Shown here: one piece after another, positions 8,494 through 17,083 of the stretch | Layout: each line of letters begins with the position of its first letter | Numbering within the stretch: the stretch's first letter is position 1 | Assembly (NCBI GenBank): GCA_015060735.1 | Contig: SUXX01000004.1 | Location: 51,398 to 115,397, forward strand | Direction: 5' to 3' | DNA: 64,000 nucleotides | Origin: Bacteroides sp. | Lineage (GTDB): Bacteria > Bacteroidota > Bacteroidia > Bacteroidales > Bacteroidaceae | Position numbers and translations under genes: made by a program | The notes under the pieces: model-generated | The model's input: the letters and a program-made list of their open reading frames with translations, nothing else | Told to the model about the DNA's origin: nothing | The model's database searches: none

Positions 8494-8952
8494 ATGAACA
8501 TAGGAGAAAAAGCACCCGAAATTTTGGGCATCAATCAAGACGGAAAAGAAATCCGTTTGAGCGACTATCAAGGCAAAAAATTGGTACTCTATTTCTACCC
8601 GAAGGACAATACGTCAGGATGTACCGCCGAAGCATGTAGCCTACGCGACAATTACACCGAGCTTCGCAAGCAAGGATACGAAGTGATAGGAGTAAGTGTG
8701 GACAACGAAAAATCGCACCAGAAATTCATCGAAAAACATGAACTACCCTTCACACTCATTGCCGATACAGACAAGAAACTGGTGGAAGCCATGGGCGTAT
8801 GGGGCGAAAAAAGCATGTATGGACGCAAATACATGGGCACCTACCGTACTACCTTCCTCATCAACGAAGAAGGAATCATCGAACGGATATTCTTGCCCAA
8901 AGAAATCAAAACCAAAACCCACGGAGAGCAGATTTTGAAAAGCATACAGTAA
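8494..8952 (+). CDS. bcp: Thioredoxin-dependent thiol peroxidase (Bcp/PrxQ)
   Basis: A 152-residue cytoplasmic peroxiredoxin. The N-terminus (GEKAPEILGINQDGKEI) leads to the active site DNTSGCTAEACSLRDNY, where the peroxidatic Cys and the resolving Cys five residues on are both present, typical of the PrxQ alpha2 type. It reduces hydrogen peroxide and organic peroxides using thioredoxin. Length is normal. It follows fic in the same direction but has its own promoter, whose palindrome matches the one before fic, hinting at joint control of the two genes. A stem-loop terminator follows at 8975. Confidence 0.93.
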   Translation: MNIGEKAPEILGINQDGKEIRLSDYQGKKLVLYFYPKDNTSGCTAEACSLRDNYTELRKQGYEVIGVSVDNEKSHQKFIEKHELPFTLIADTDKKLVEAMGVWGEKSMYGRKYMGTYRTTFLINEEGIIERIFLPKEIKTKTHGEQILKSIQ

Positions 8953-8974
8953 CTCCTCTTCTTTACACCATCAT

Positions 8975-9007
8975 CCCCTATCTTTAATTAGCCACAAAAG
9001 ATAGGGG
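8975..9007 (+). terminator. Terminator after bcp
   Basis: CCCCTATCTTT pairs perfectly with AAAGATAGGGG across an 11-base loop and is followed by GTTTTC. Confidence 0.75.
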
Positions 9008-9120
9008 GTTTTCTATTCACCTTCACCACATGATTCCATCCTTTTGCTAAACATTTTTTCAGAGAAGTTTGTCTTTTAATTAAATTATAGACTATTTGAT
9101 TAAAACTAAACAAGACAACT

Positions 9121-11502
9121 ATGAAAAGATATGCCTATCTATGTGGGGTATTTCTCCTTGCATGCCTAACAGCCACGACACAAGCACAAACATTTCCCGT
9201 ACAAGGAAGAATTATCGACAAGAATACCCGACAAGGTATCTCCTTTGCCAATATTTATCTGGAAGGAAATACCCAAATAGGTACGGCAACCGACTCTATC
9301 GGAAAATTCCACCTGACCAATGCCAAGCCTGGCATTCATCGCTTCGTGGTATCATGCATTGGATACAAAAGCCATCTGACACCCGAATATCTGATTTCGG
9401 CCCGTACACCCTTCATCGAAGTGGAATTGGAAGAAGACCCACAGATGCTAAACGAAGTAACCGTGACACCCTCACCCATGCGACGCACGACGGAAAGCCC
9501 CGTGAGCCTCTTCGTTATCGGGGTTCAGGACATCGAGAAGATTCCGGGTGCCAATCGAGACATCTCACGGGTGGTACGCTCCTTTCCTGGTGTATCCTTC
9601 TCACCCGTAGGCTATCGGAACGACTTGATAGTGAGAGGCGGAGGCCCTTCGGAAAACCGCTATTTCATGGACGGCATCGAGATTCCGAACATCAACCATT
9701 TCTCCACGCAAGGAGCTTCGGGAGGACCAGTGGGCATCATCAATTCGGACTTGGTGCGTGAAATCAATTTCTATACGGGTGCCTTCCCAACCAACCGTTC
9801 GGGAGCCTTGAGTTCGGTACTCGATTTCAGCCTATATAACGGCAATCCCGAGCGTCAAGACTTCAAAGCGACCCTCGGTGCAGCTGAGGCCTCGTTCAGC
9901 GGGAGCGGGCATTTCTCGCCCCGAACCACTTATCTGTTCTCCATCCGCCAATCGTACTTGCAATTCCTTTTCAAGCTCTTGGGGATGCCTTTCCTGCCGA
10001 ACTACATCGACGGGCAATTCAAAATCAAAACTCGCCTGAACGACCATCACGAACTGATGTTCCTCGGTTTGGGAGGCATCGACCGAATGAAGCTGAACAC
10101 CGACGAGAAAGGCGATGCCACGGAGTATCTGCTGAGCTATCTGCCCGTAATCCACCAGGACACTTACACCCTGGGTGCGAGCTACAAGCACTATGCCGGA
10201 GCACACACGCAGAGCGTCTTCCTGAGCCACAATTACCTGAACAACCGTATAACGAAGTATATGAATAATGACGAATCCATCGAAGAGAACCTGATGCTCC
10301 GCCTCCGTAGCTCCGAGCAGAAGACTTCCCTCCGTTTCGAGAACCGTTCGTCCATCGGGCAATGGATATGGAAGCAAGGGGCAGAAGTGAGTTATTCGCA
10401 CTACACCAACCGTACTCGCCAACGCTTCTATGCCAACAACCAGGCTACATGGTTGGATTATGACACAAAATTGGGCATCTGGAGTTGGGGAGGTTTCGTC
10501 TCGGCCGATTACACCTCGCCTGACGGACACTTCACCTCGTCCTTTGGCATCCGTACTGATGCTTCGGATTTTGTTAACATGAGGAATATTTTTAAGCAAA
10601 TTTCTCCTCGGATTTCTGTCAATTACACCTTCAATGAACATTGGTCTTTGGCTGGGAATGCGGGTATTTATTACGAATTACCCCCCTATACCGCCCTCGG
10701 ATTCAAGGATAATAAAGGGAATTTCGTGAATCGGGAACTGAAATATCAACGGGTAGCATCGGGAAGCGTGGGTGTGAACTGGCGTCCCATGAGGCAACTC
10801 ATCTTTTCCGTGGAGGGATTCTACAAGCGATACACCGATATGCCCCTCAGTCTCATCGACCACATCCCCTTAGCTTGCAAGGGAAATGACTATGGTATCT
10901 TCGGCAACGAACCTTTGGTGTCCTCGGCACAAGGACGTGCCTATGGTGTGGAATTGCTCGCCAAATGGCAAGTGCCCGACAAAATCAATGTCAGTGCCTC
11001 GCTCACTCTCTATCAAAGCGAATATCAAAATAACGAAAAGAGTACCTATCTACCTTCGGCATGGGACAATCGCTACATCCTCAATATGAGTTGTGTATGG
11101 GATATGCCCCGACAATGGAGCATCGGTGGTAAGCTAAGCGTTATCGGAGGCTCGCCATATACCCCCTATGATTGGGAGAAATCCTCACTTGTAGAGGCAT
11201 GGAATGCACAAGGAAGACCTTATTATGATTATGACTTGTACAACACCGAACGGCTCTCAAGTTATGCCCAATTAGACATCCGCATCGATAAGAATTATTA
11301 CTTCAAGAAATGGCGATTGGGGTGGTACATCAGCCTACAAAACGTAACGGGTAGCAAACTCAAACAACAGGATGCCTTCATCAGTACAGGAACAATAGAA
11401 AACCCCACCTCTCCCCTTGCCGAACGACGATACACCATGCGAACCATTCAGCAAGAAGAAGGAAGCATCATCCCAAGCATTGGGATAACGGTAGAGTTTT
11501 AG
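9121..11502 (+). CDS. TonB-dependent receptor with N-terminal carboxypeptidase-regulatory domain
   Basis: A 793-residue outer-membrane receptor. The signal peptide (MKRYAYLCGVFLLACLTATTQAQ) is followed by a CarboxypepD_reg-like domain (VQGRIIDKNTRQGISFANIYLEG, about 28-110), a plug (VSLFVIGVQDIEKIPGANRDISR... VRGGGPSENRYFMDGIEIPNINH, about 120-230) and a barrel ending in SIGITVEF. There is no SusD-like partner, so it is not a classical Sus pair. The ligand cannot be read from sequence; siderophore, peptide or metal complex are all possible. It is a single-gene unit: bcp upstream has a terminator, and its 3' end overlaps the convergent thrC by 4 bp. Confidence 0.85.
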   Translation: MKRYAYLCGVFLLACLTATTQAQTFPVQGRIIDKNTRQGISFANIYLEGNTQIGTATDSIGKFHLTNAKPGIHRFVVSCIGYKSHLTPEYLISARTPFIEVELEEDPQMLNEVTVTPSPMRRTTESPVSLFVIGVQDIEKIPGANRDISRVVRSFPGVSFSPVGYRNDLIVRGGGPSENRYFMDGIEIPNINHFSTQGASGGPVGIINSDLVREINFYTGAFPTNRSGALSSVLDFSLYNGNPERQDFKATLGAAEASFSGSGHFSPRTTYLFSIRQSYLQFLFKLLGMPFLPNYIDGQFKIKTRLNDHHELMFLGLGGIDRMKLNTDEKGDATEYLLSYLPVIHQDTYTLGASYKHYAGAHTQSVFLSHNYLNNRITKYMNNDESIEENLMLRLRSSEQKTSLRFENRSSIGQWIWKQGAEVSYSHYTNRTRQRFYANNQATWLDYDTKLGIWSWGGFVSADYTSPDGHFTSSFGIRTDASDFVNMRNIFKQISPRISVNYTFNEHWSLAGNAGIYYELPPYTALGFKDNKGNFVNRELKYQRVASGSVGVNWRPMRQLIFSVEGFYKRYTDMPLSLIDHIPLACKGNDYGIFGNEPLVSSAQGRAYGVELLAKWQVPDKINVSASLTLYQSEYQNNEKSTYLPSAWDNRYILNMSCVWDMPRQWSIGGKLSVIGGSPYTPYDWEKSSLVEAWNAQGRPYYDYDLYNTERLSSYAQLDIRIDKNYYFKKWRLGWYISLQNVTGSKLKQQDAFISTGTIENPTSPLAERRYTMRTIQQEEGSIIPSIGITVEF

Positions 11503-12800
11503 ACTTTCATCAGATACGCCTTGAACGAAGCAAAATCCTTCGACATCGGGAGGCTTTGCTTAGTCCCCTTCATGAACGCTTGCAACTTGGCGGGGATTTC
11601 CACTTGCTCGCCAATAATGCCTTCTACCGTTTCAAGGAACTTGGCCGGATGGGCGGTTTCAAGGAACACCCCTACCTCACCATCTTGTAAGCCTTCTTCG
11701 AGGGCACGATAGCCACATGCTCCATGAGGGTCGAGCAAATAACCGGTTTCCTGGTAAGCCTTCTTTACGGTCTCACGGATTTGTTCATCCGTATAAGTGG
11801 CACCGGAGATTTCCTTCGCAATTGCTTTGTGGCTATTTTCGTAAAGAGCCAAAACACGGGCAAAATTACTCGGGTCGCCTACGTCCATGGCATTGGCAAT
11901 GGTGGCTTTGGAAGGACATGGGTTGTATTGAGCGGTTTGTAAATATTGATAGAAAATATCATTGGCATTGTTGGAGGCAATGAATCGCTTCACGGGCAAT
12001 CCCATTCGCTTACCAAAGAGACCTGCGGTGATGTTTCCGAAGTTTCCGCTCGGCACACATACCACCAAGTTATCGGCCTTACCCACTTTCTTCAACTGAG
12101 CATAGGCATAAAAATAATAGAATGCTTGAGGCAAGAAACGAGCCACGTTGATGGAATTGGCCGAAGTGAGCTTCATGTGAGCATTGAGTTCCGCATCCAT
12201 GAATGCATTCTTCACCAATGCCTGACAATCATCGAATGTTCCATCCACTTCGAGGGCGGTGATGTTTTGTCCAAGGGTTGTGAATTGTTTTTCTTGAATC
12301 TCGCTCACCTTACCCTTCGGATAAAGCACATAGACATGAATACCTTCCACACCAAGGAAACCATTGGCCACGGCACTACCCGTATCTCCCGAAGTAGCCA
12401 CCAATACATTCACTTGCTTCTGTCCCTCCTTGCGGATGAAATAGCCCAAGAGACGAGCCATAAAGCGTCCACCCACATCCTTGAACGCCAAGGTAGGGCC
12501 ATGGAAGAGTTCGAGGGAATAGATGTTTTCCTTCACCTTCACGGCAGGTACATCGAAGCTCAAGGTGTCATACACAATTTCTTTCAGCACATCGGCCGGC
12601 ACGTCCTCGCCAAAGAAAGCATCCGCCACTTGATAGGCGATTTCTTGGAAAGACAAGTTCTCGATGTTATCGTAGAACAACGATGGAAGTGGCTTGATGA
12701 CTTCCGGCATATATAAGCCTTTATCGGATGCCAACCCCTTTACTACGGCTTCTTGCAAGGAAGCTTCGGGGGCTTGGTGGTTGGTGCTATAATATTTCAT
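11499..12800 (-). CDS. thrC: Threonine synthase
   Basis: A 433-residue PLP enzyme that converts O-phosphohomoserine to threonine. The N-terminus MKYYSTNHQAPEASLQEAVVKGLA and the PLP-lysine region LFHGPTLAFKDVGGRFMARLL are diagnostic, and ATSGDTGSAVANGF is the phosphate-binding loop. It is the last gene of the leftward thrA-apgM-thrC operon. A 75-bp inverted-repeat element occupies the gap to apgM. Its stop overlaps the convergent TonB receptor stop by 4 bp, so there is no room for a private terminator. Confidence 0.95.
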   Translation of the reverse strand: MKYYSTNHQAPEASLQEAVVKGLASDKGLYMPEVIKPLPSLFYDNIENLSFQEIAYQVADAFFGEDVPADVLKEIVYDTLSFDVPAVKVKENIYSLELFHGPTLAFKDVGGRFMARLLGYFIRKEGQKQVNVLVATSGDTGSAVANGFLGVEGIHVYVLYPKGKVSEIQEKQFTTLGQNITALEVDGTFDDCQALVKNAFMDAELNAHMKLTSANSINVARFLPQAFYYFYAYAQLKKVGKADNLVVCVPSGNFGNITAGLFGKRMGLPVKRFIASNNANDIFYQYLQTAQYNPCPSKATIANAMDVGDPSNFARVLALYENSHKAIAKEISGATYTDEQIRETVKKAYQETGYLLDPHGACGYRALEEGLQDGEVGVFLETAHPAKFLETVEGIIGEQVEIPAKLQAFMKGTKQSLPMSKDFASFKAYLMKV

Positions 12801-12818
12801 TACTTGATTATTTTAGTG

Positions 12819-12893
12819 CACCACGGATTACACAGATTACCACAGAATAAAAATTTGATTATTTATCTGTGCAAATCTGTGTAATCTGTGGTG
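12819..12893. repeat. 75-bp inverted repeat (CACCACAGATTACACAG family), copy A
   Basis: The left arm CACCACGGATTACACAGATT and the right arm (reverse complement CACCACAGATTACACAGATT) face each other across an AT-rich centre. CACAGATT recurs about every 9-10 bases within the arms. The right arm is translated as the last codons of apgM. Other copies are at 18461-18912, 35609 and 38789. Confidence 0.85.
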
Positions 12894-14100
12894 AATTAAT
12901 AAACTCATTCATAAACTCATTTTCTTTCATCACGCCATAAATACCTTCCTTGCAAGCTATCTCATCGAACGTCTGTACACCGTCCGGCTCGATACCCGGA
13001 TAATAAATCAGGAAAGGAACCGGCTCGGCGGTATGGGTGCGAAGCTCGCAAGGTGTAGGATGGTCAGGAAGCACGGCAATCGACACGGGTTCTTCCCAAT
13101 CCTTAACCGCTTCATAAATCGGGCCAACGACACACTTATCAAGGTTCTCTATCGTGAGTTGCTTCAACTCGAAGTTACCTTCATGTCCGGCCTCATCGCT
13201 CGCCTCGATATGGAGGTAAACCAAGTCGTCCGTCTTCAAGGCTTCGAGAGCGGCATTTACCTTGTTTTCATAATTCGTATCATAAAGCCCTGTCGCTCCT
13301 ACTACGTAGATTCTTCGAAGACCAGCATACACCCCGATGCCATTAATCAAGTCGACGGCAGAGATGACCGAACCTTTCTTAATGCTTGGATACATCGTCG
13401 AAAGAGACTCCATCTGTGGACGATAGCCCGGGCTCCAAGGCCAGATGCTATTGGCAGGGTCCTTGCCTTCAGCCATCCGTTTCAGATTCAAAGGATGATT
13501 CTTCAGAAGCTCTTGCGATTTCAGAATCAAATCATTGATTAAATCAGCGGTTTCTTGTGCCTCGGGCACTTTGGCCTTCACCATCAATGGGCGGAAAGGA
13601 TGCAAGGGTACATCATGAGGAGGAGTACAATCTATCTGCTTGTTTCCTCCCTTAATAATCAACAGATGGCGATATTGCACACCTGTATAGAATTGCACCC
13701 GTTCATTGCCCAAATGCTCTTGCAAGTATTTTACCAAGACATCGGCATCCTCGGTCGAGATATGACCAGCTGAATGATTCTTCAAGATGTCTCCTTCGAC
13801 ACAAACAATGTTGCATCGCATTGCCATATCACCGGGTTGAAGTTCCACGCCGATACTGGCTGCTTCTAATGGACCACGACCTTCATAAACCTTCGGGAGG
13901 TCATACCCCATCACGGACATATTGGCTACCTCGCTTCCCGGATGAAAGCCATCGGCCACGGTGATAAGTTTCCCCGTCCTACCCTTGCTTGCCAACATAT
14001 CCATATACGGAGTATGCGAGTGTTGCAACAGGGTCTGATTACCCAAGGAGGCGGATGGCCAATCGGCCATGCCATCTCCTAAGATGATGATATGTTTCAT
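12859..14100 (-). CDS. apgM: Cofactor-independent phosphoglycerate mutase (ApgM type) in the thr operon
   Basis: A 413-residue alkaline-phosphatase-fold enzyme. The start MKHIIILGDGMADWP at 14100 contains the metal-binding Asp, and SVMGYDLPKVYEGRGPLEA, GLRRIYVVGATGLYDTNYENK, HIEASDEAGHEG and VLPDHPTPC carry the remaining metal ligands. Family members interconvert 3- and 2-phosphoglycerate, but those in Bacteroidetes thr operons have also been annotated as putative homoserine kinase. No separate thrB is seen here, so supplying O-phosphohomoserine to ThrC is a reasonable inference. The gene lies 4 bases downstream of thrA. The last 11 residues (SPQITQICTDK) are encoded by the inverted-repeat element that invaded its 3' end. 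Confidence 0.88.
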   Translation of the reverse strand: MKHIIILGDGMADWPSASLGNQTLLQHSHTPYMDMLASKGRTGKLITVADGFHPGSEVANMSVMGYDLPKVYEGRGPLEAASIGVELQPGDMAMRCNIVCVEGDILKNHSAGHISTEDADVLVKYLQEHLGNERVQFYTGVQYRHLLIIKGGNKQIDCTPPHDVPLHPFRPLMVKAKVPEAQETADLINDLILKSQELLKNHPLNLKRMAEGKDPANSIWPWSPGYRPQMESLSTMYPSIKKGSVISAVDLINGIGVYAGLRRIYVVGATGLYDTNYENKVNAALEALKTDDLVYLHIEASDEAGHEGNFELKQLTIENLDKCVVGPIYEAVKDWEEPVSIAVLPDHPTPCELRTHTAEPVPFLIYYPGIEPDGVQTFDEIACKEGIYGVMKENEFMNEFINSPQITQICTDK

Positions 14101-14104
14101 AAGC

Positions 14105-16540
14105 TTAAATATTCGCCACACTAATGATGTCGGCAAAGACACCGGCCGCGGTCACACTTGCACCGGCACCATATCCCTGAATCATCATCGGATATTCATT
14201 GTAGCGTTCGGTGGTGAGGAGTACGATATTGTTGCTTCCTTCCAAGCCATAGAACGGATGGCTTCGACTTACTTCTTGCAACGATACACTTCCCTTTCCG
14301 TTTTCGAGTTTGGCCACAAACTTCCAATGTTTGTTTTCAGCTTCCAACTTCTGACGACGGGCTTCGAAATCGGCATCGAGCGAAGGAATATTCTTCCAGA
14401 AGTCTTCCAATGAACCTTCGAAGAATTCATCGGGCACAAAGAGATGTTTTTCTACATCTTCCTGTTCAAGTTTGTAACCGGCCTCACGAGCCAAAATTAC
14501 TAGCTTGCGAATCACATCCTTGCCACTCAAGTCGATACGTGGGTCGGGCTCGGAATAGCCTTGTTCCTTCGCCATACGGATGGTTTCACTGAATGGCACA
14601 TCGGCACTTATCTTATTGAAAATGAAGTTCAAAGTTCCACTTACTACGGCTTCAATCTTCAGAATCTTGTCACCACTAGCCAACAAATCGTTGATAGTCT
14701 TAATAATCGGGAGACCGGCACCTACATTGGTTTCGAACAAGAACTTCACACCACGATTACGGGCTATCTGCTTAAGTTCGCTATAGTTAGCATACGAGGA
14801 TGAAGCCGCAATCTTATTAGCTGCTACTACGGACACGTTATTATTCAACAAATCTTTATAGAGCGATGCTACATCAGCATTGGCCGTACAATCCACAAAC
14901 ACGGAGTTGAAGATATTCATGCCAATGATTTCGTCGCGGATAATCTGAGGACTGGAGGCGGTTCCTTTTTCATCGAGCAAGGCACGATAGTTGGACAAGT
15001 CCAAGCCTTCGCGATCGAACAAGGCCTGATGTCCGTTAGCAATACCTACTACATTCAACTTCAAACCACGTTCTTGCATTAATTTTTCTTGTTGACCGGC
15101 CAATTGCTTCAAAAGGCTATCGCCTACTGTACCCGTACCACAAATGAAGAGGTTGAGCACTTGGTATTCGGACAAGAAGAATGAATCATGGATGACGTTC
15201 AATGACTTACGCAACGATTTTTCTTCCACCACGAACGAAATATTGGTTTCCGATGCACCCTGGGCACATGCGATTACACTGATACCGTTCCGCCCCAGTG
15301 TGCCGAACAACTTTCCGGCAATACCTGGCGTATGCTTCATATTCTCGCCCACAATTGCAATAGTCGCCAAGTTCTTTTCGGCAGATACTGGGCTGATTTC
15401 ACCCATCTGGATTTCCTTTGCAAATTCTTCATTCAGCACTTCGCAAGCCAACTCGGCATCCTGATTACGCACACCGATGGAGGTACTGTTTTCTGAAGAT
15501 GCCTGCGACACCATGAACACACTGATGCCATTCTTTGCCAATGCCTTGAAGATGCGATAGTTCACCCCGATGACACCCACCATACCAAGACCGGTCACGG
15601 TAATCAAGCTTGTATCGTTAATGGACGAGATACCTTTAATGGCCTTCAATTTGGAATGTTCTATTTCCTGACGGATAACGGTGCCCTTTGCATCGGGATT
15701 GAAGGTGTTCTTGATGACAATAGGGATATTGTTGTGACAAGCCGGGTAAATGGTTGGCGGATAAACCACCTTTGCACCAAAGTTACAAAGTTCCATGGCT
15801 TCGACATAACTCAACTCATTGATAGCGTACGCATTACTGATAACACGAGGGTCGGCGGTCATGAAGCCATCCACATCTGTCCAAATTTCCAACACTTCTG
15901 CTTGGAGAGCAGCCGCAATGATGGAGGCGGTATAATCCGAGCCACCTCGACCAAGGTTAGTAATTTCACCACTATGCTTATCGCTCGAAATGAAGCCCGG
16001 CACGAGAGCCACCTTCGGAAGTTGCTGGAAGGTTTCCTTAATCAACCGGTTGGTTAAATCCGAATCAAGAATATGCTTGGAATGTTTCTTCTCTGTCTTG
16101 ATGAACATACGCGAATCATACCATACGGCTCCCTCGATAAGTGTTGCCACGATGATGGACGAAAGTCGTTCGCCATAGCTTACGATGGTAGCCGATGTCT
16201 TTGGAGAAAGGTCGCGAATCAAATAGATACCTTGGAAGATGTCTTTCAATTCATTCAAAAGTTCATTCACCTGATCAAGCAGCATGCTTCGTGCTTCTCC
16301 GGCTGGGATAACGGTATATACCATTTCGATGTGACGATTCAGTATGTCACGATATTCTTTTTCATAAGCCGGATTGCCATCTGCGGCCATCTGTGAAGTG
16401 CTAATCAATTTATCTGTAATTCCACTCAAGGCCGATACCACTACAATTACCGGCTCTTCGATGGCCTCTACAATCTTCTTTACACTTAAAATGCTGTTCA
16501 CGGAGCCTACCGAGCTTCCACCGAATTTCAATACTTTCAT
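14105..16540 (-). CDS. thrA: Bifunctional aspartokinase / homoserine dehydrogenase
   Basis: An 811-residue fusion enzyme catalysing the first and third steps of the aspartate pathway toward threonine and methionine. The N-terminal kinase begins MKVLKFGGSSVGS and has GRGGSDYTASIIAAAL. Two ACT regulatory segments follow at about 315-460 (ITVTGLGMVGVIGV, IAIVGENMKHTPGIAGKLF). The dehydrogenase has LFICGTGTVGDSLL (NAD(P)-binding) and the catalytic region GAGLPIIKTINDLLASGDKI. I choose the ATG at 16540 to match the family's usual start; an ATG four codons upstream (16552) is also possible. First gene of the operon; a Thr/Met leader and a repeat element precede it. Confidence 0.94.
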   Translation of the reverse strand: MKVLKFGGSSVGSVNSILSVKKIVEAIEEPVIVVVSALSGITDKLISTSQMAADGNPAYEKEYRDILNRHIEMVYTVIPAGEARSMLLDQVNELLNELKDIFQGIYLIRDLSPKTSATIVSYGERLSSIIVATLIEGAVWYDSRMFIKTEKKHSKHILDSDLTNRLIKETFQQLPKVALVPGFISSDKHSGEITNLGRGGSDYTASIIAAALQAEVLEIWTDVDGFMTADPRVISNAYAINELSYVEAMELCNFGAKVVYPPTIYPACHNNIPIVIKNTFNPDAKGTVIRQEIEHSKLKAIKGISSINDTSLITVTGLGMVGVIGVNYRIFKALAKNGISVFMVSQASSENSTSIGVRNQDAELACEVLNEEFAKEIQMGEISPVSAEKNLATIAIVGENMKHTPGIAGKLFGTLGRNGISVIACAQGASETNISFVVEEKSLRKSLNVIHDSFFLSEYQVLNLFICGTGTVGDSLLKQLAGQQEKLMQERGLKLNVVGIANGHQALFDREGLDLSNYRALLDEKGTASSPQIIRDEIIGMNIFNSVFVDCTANADVASLYKDLLNNNVSVVAANKIAASSSYANYSELKQIARNRGVKFLFETNVGAGLPIIKTINDLLASGDKILKIEAVVSGTLNFIFNKISADVPFSETIRMAKEQGYSEPDPRIDLSGKDVIRKLVILAREAGYKLEQEDVEKHLFVPDEFFEGSLEDFWKNIPSLDADFEARRQKLEAENKHWKFVAKLENGKGSVSLQEVSRSHPFYGLEGSNNIVLLTTERYNEYPMMIQGYGAGASVTAAGVFADIISVANI

Positions 16541-16560
16541 GCGTTCGTTCATTTATATTA

Positions 16561-16639
16561 GTGTCATCCTGAACGAAGTGAAGGATCTGATGACGTCCAC
16601 GTAAATGTATACAGATTCTTCGTTTCACTCAGAATGACA
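16561..16639. repeat. Dispersed inverted-repeat element, copy 2
   Basis: Arms GTGTCATCCTGAACGAAGTG and (right) CGTTTCACTCAGAATGACA form an imperfect palindrome. It lies between the thr leader U-tract and the thrA start, so it is transcribed as part of the thrA 5' UTR. Confidence 0.85.
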
Positions 16640-16659
16640 AATCCTGAGATTCTTAAAAT

Positions 16660-16741
16660 AAAAAAAATGATTAATTGGTGCTTACATCCATAAGCGTGTA
16701 TCACGTAGAAACACATATATACTATCCTAACCCCGAGGGGT
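16660..16741 (-). promoter_or_regulatory. Candidate thr attenuator: stop-codon hairpin and U8 tract
   Basis: Reading leftward, the hairpin ACCCCTCGGGGT (16741-16730) overlaps the end of the leader ORF. Then come a GCTTA/TAAGC stem and a run of eight T (16667-16660). The stem nearest the T-run is weak and about 14 bases away, so the exact terminator fold needs RNA prediction. The arrangement of leader peptide, hairpins and U-tract before thrA is that of an attenuator. Confidence 0.5.
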
Positions 16742-16819
16742 CATCATCATGGTGGATGTGGTCATGGTCCACATTCGCATTCGCATGGAAAGAGTGGTAT
16801 ATGAATAGTACATTGTCAT
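16727..16819 (-). CDS. thrL: thr operon leader peptide, Thr/Met-rich
   Basis: A 30-codon ORF, too short for the ORF track, with ATG at 16819 and TAG at 16727. The peptide begins MTMYYSYTTLSMRMRMW and ends TSTMMMTPRG. Eight residues are Thr and nine are Met, 17 of 30, which are the two end-products of the pathway opened by ThrA. It lies upstream of thrA on the same strand, downstream of a TATATTTG -7 box, and its last codons form one arm of a GC-rich hairpin. It has the composition and placement of an attenuation leader in which slow decoding of Thr or Met codons would alter the downstream RNA fold. It has no resemblance in sequence to E. coli ThrL beyond composition. Confidence 0.75.
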   Translation of the reverse strand: MTMYYSYTTLSMRMRMWTMTTSTMMMTPRG

Positions 16820-16856
16820 CTGTTAATAATTATCCGTCTTTTCGAATTCAACTTCG

Positions 16857-16864
16857 CAAATATA
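16857..16864 (-). promoter_or_regulatory. -7 box of the thr leader transcript
   Basis: TATATTTG on the minus strand matches TAnnTTTG. Its right edge is 38 bases upstream of the leader ATG. No clear -33 TTG is seen at the usual spacing. Confidence 0.5.
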
Positions 16865-16977
16865 AGAAGTATTTCGAACATTCTATCACTTTTCTCCTTT
16901 TTTTTATGATAAAACATCAAAACCCCTCCATTTTCGTCTTCCCTCATCTCCACATACGCGAAGGCATATTTTAAAAA

Positions 16978-17014
16978 TGCAAAGACGTTTTGCCTAAAAC
17001 GCAAGGACGTTTTC
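16978..17014. repeat. Direct repeat GCAAAGACGTTTT upstream of radA
   Basis: GCAAAGACGTTTT and GCAAGGACGTTTT are 22 bases apart, start to start, just upstream of the radA promoter. Each overlaps a small dyad (AAAACG...CGTTTT), which makes an operator possible. Confidence 0.45.
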
Positions 17015-17048
17015 AGATAAAGAATCTGATTATTTCTAAAACTTTCCT

Positions 17049-17056
17049 TACCTTTG
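17049..17056 (+). promoter_or_regulatory. -7 box of radA
   Basis: TACCTTTG matches TAnnTTTG 27 bases before the chosen ATG. The track start at 17054 lies inside this box, which supports the start at 17084. Confidence 0.55.
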
Positions 17057-17083
17057 TGGGTTCAAAACTATACATTATTCATA

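Noticed and set aside
16675-16974. 99-residue plus-strand ORF antisense to the thr leader
   Set aside because: Its Trp/Ser/His-rich part is the complement of the Thr/Met codons of the leader; no independent support.
16816-17004. 62-residue minus-strand ORF upstream of the thr leader
   Set aside because: It covers the thr -7 box, is rich in Lys/Phe/Arg from AT-rich DNA, and shows no family features.
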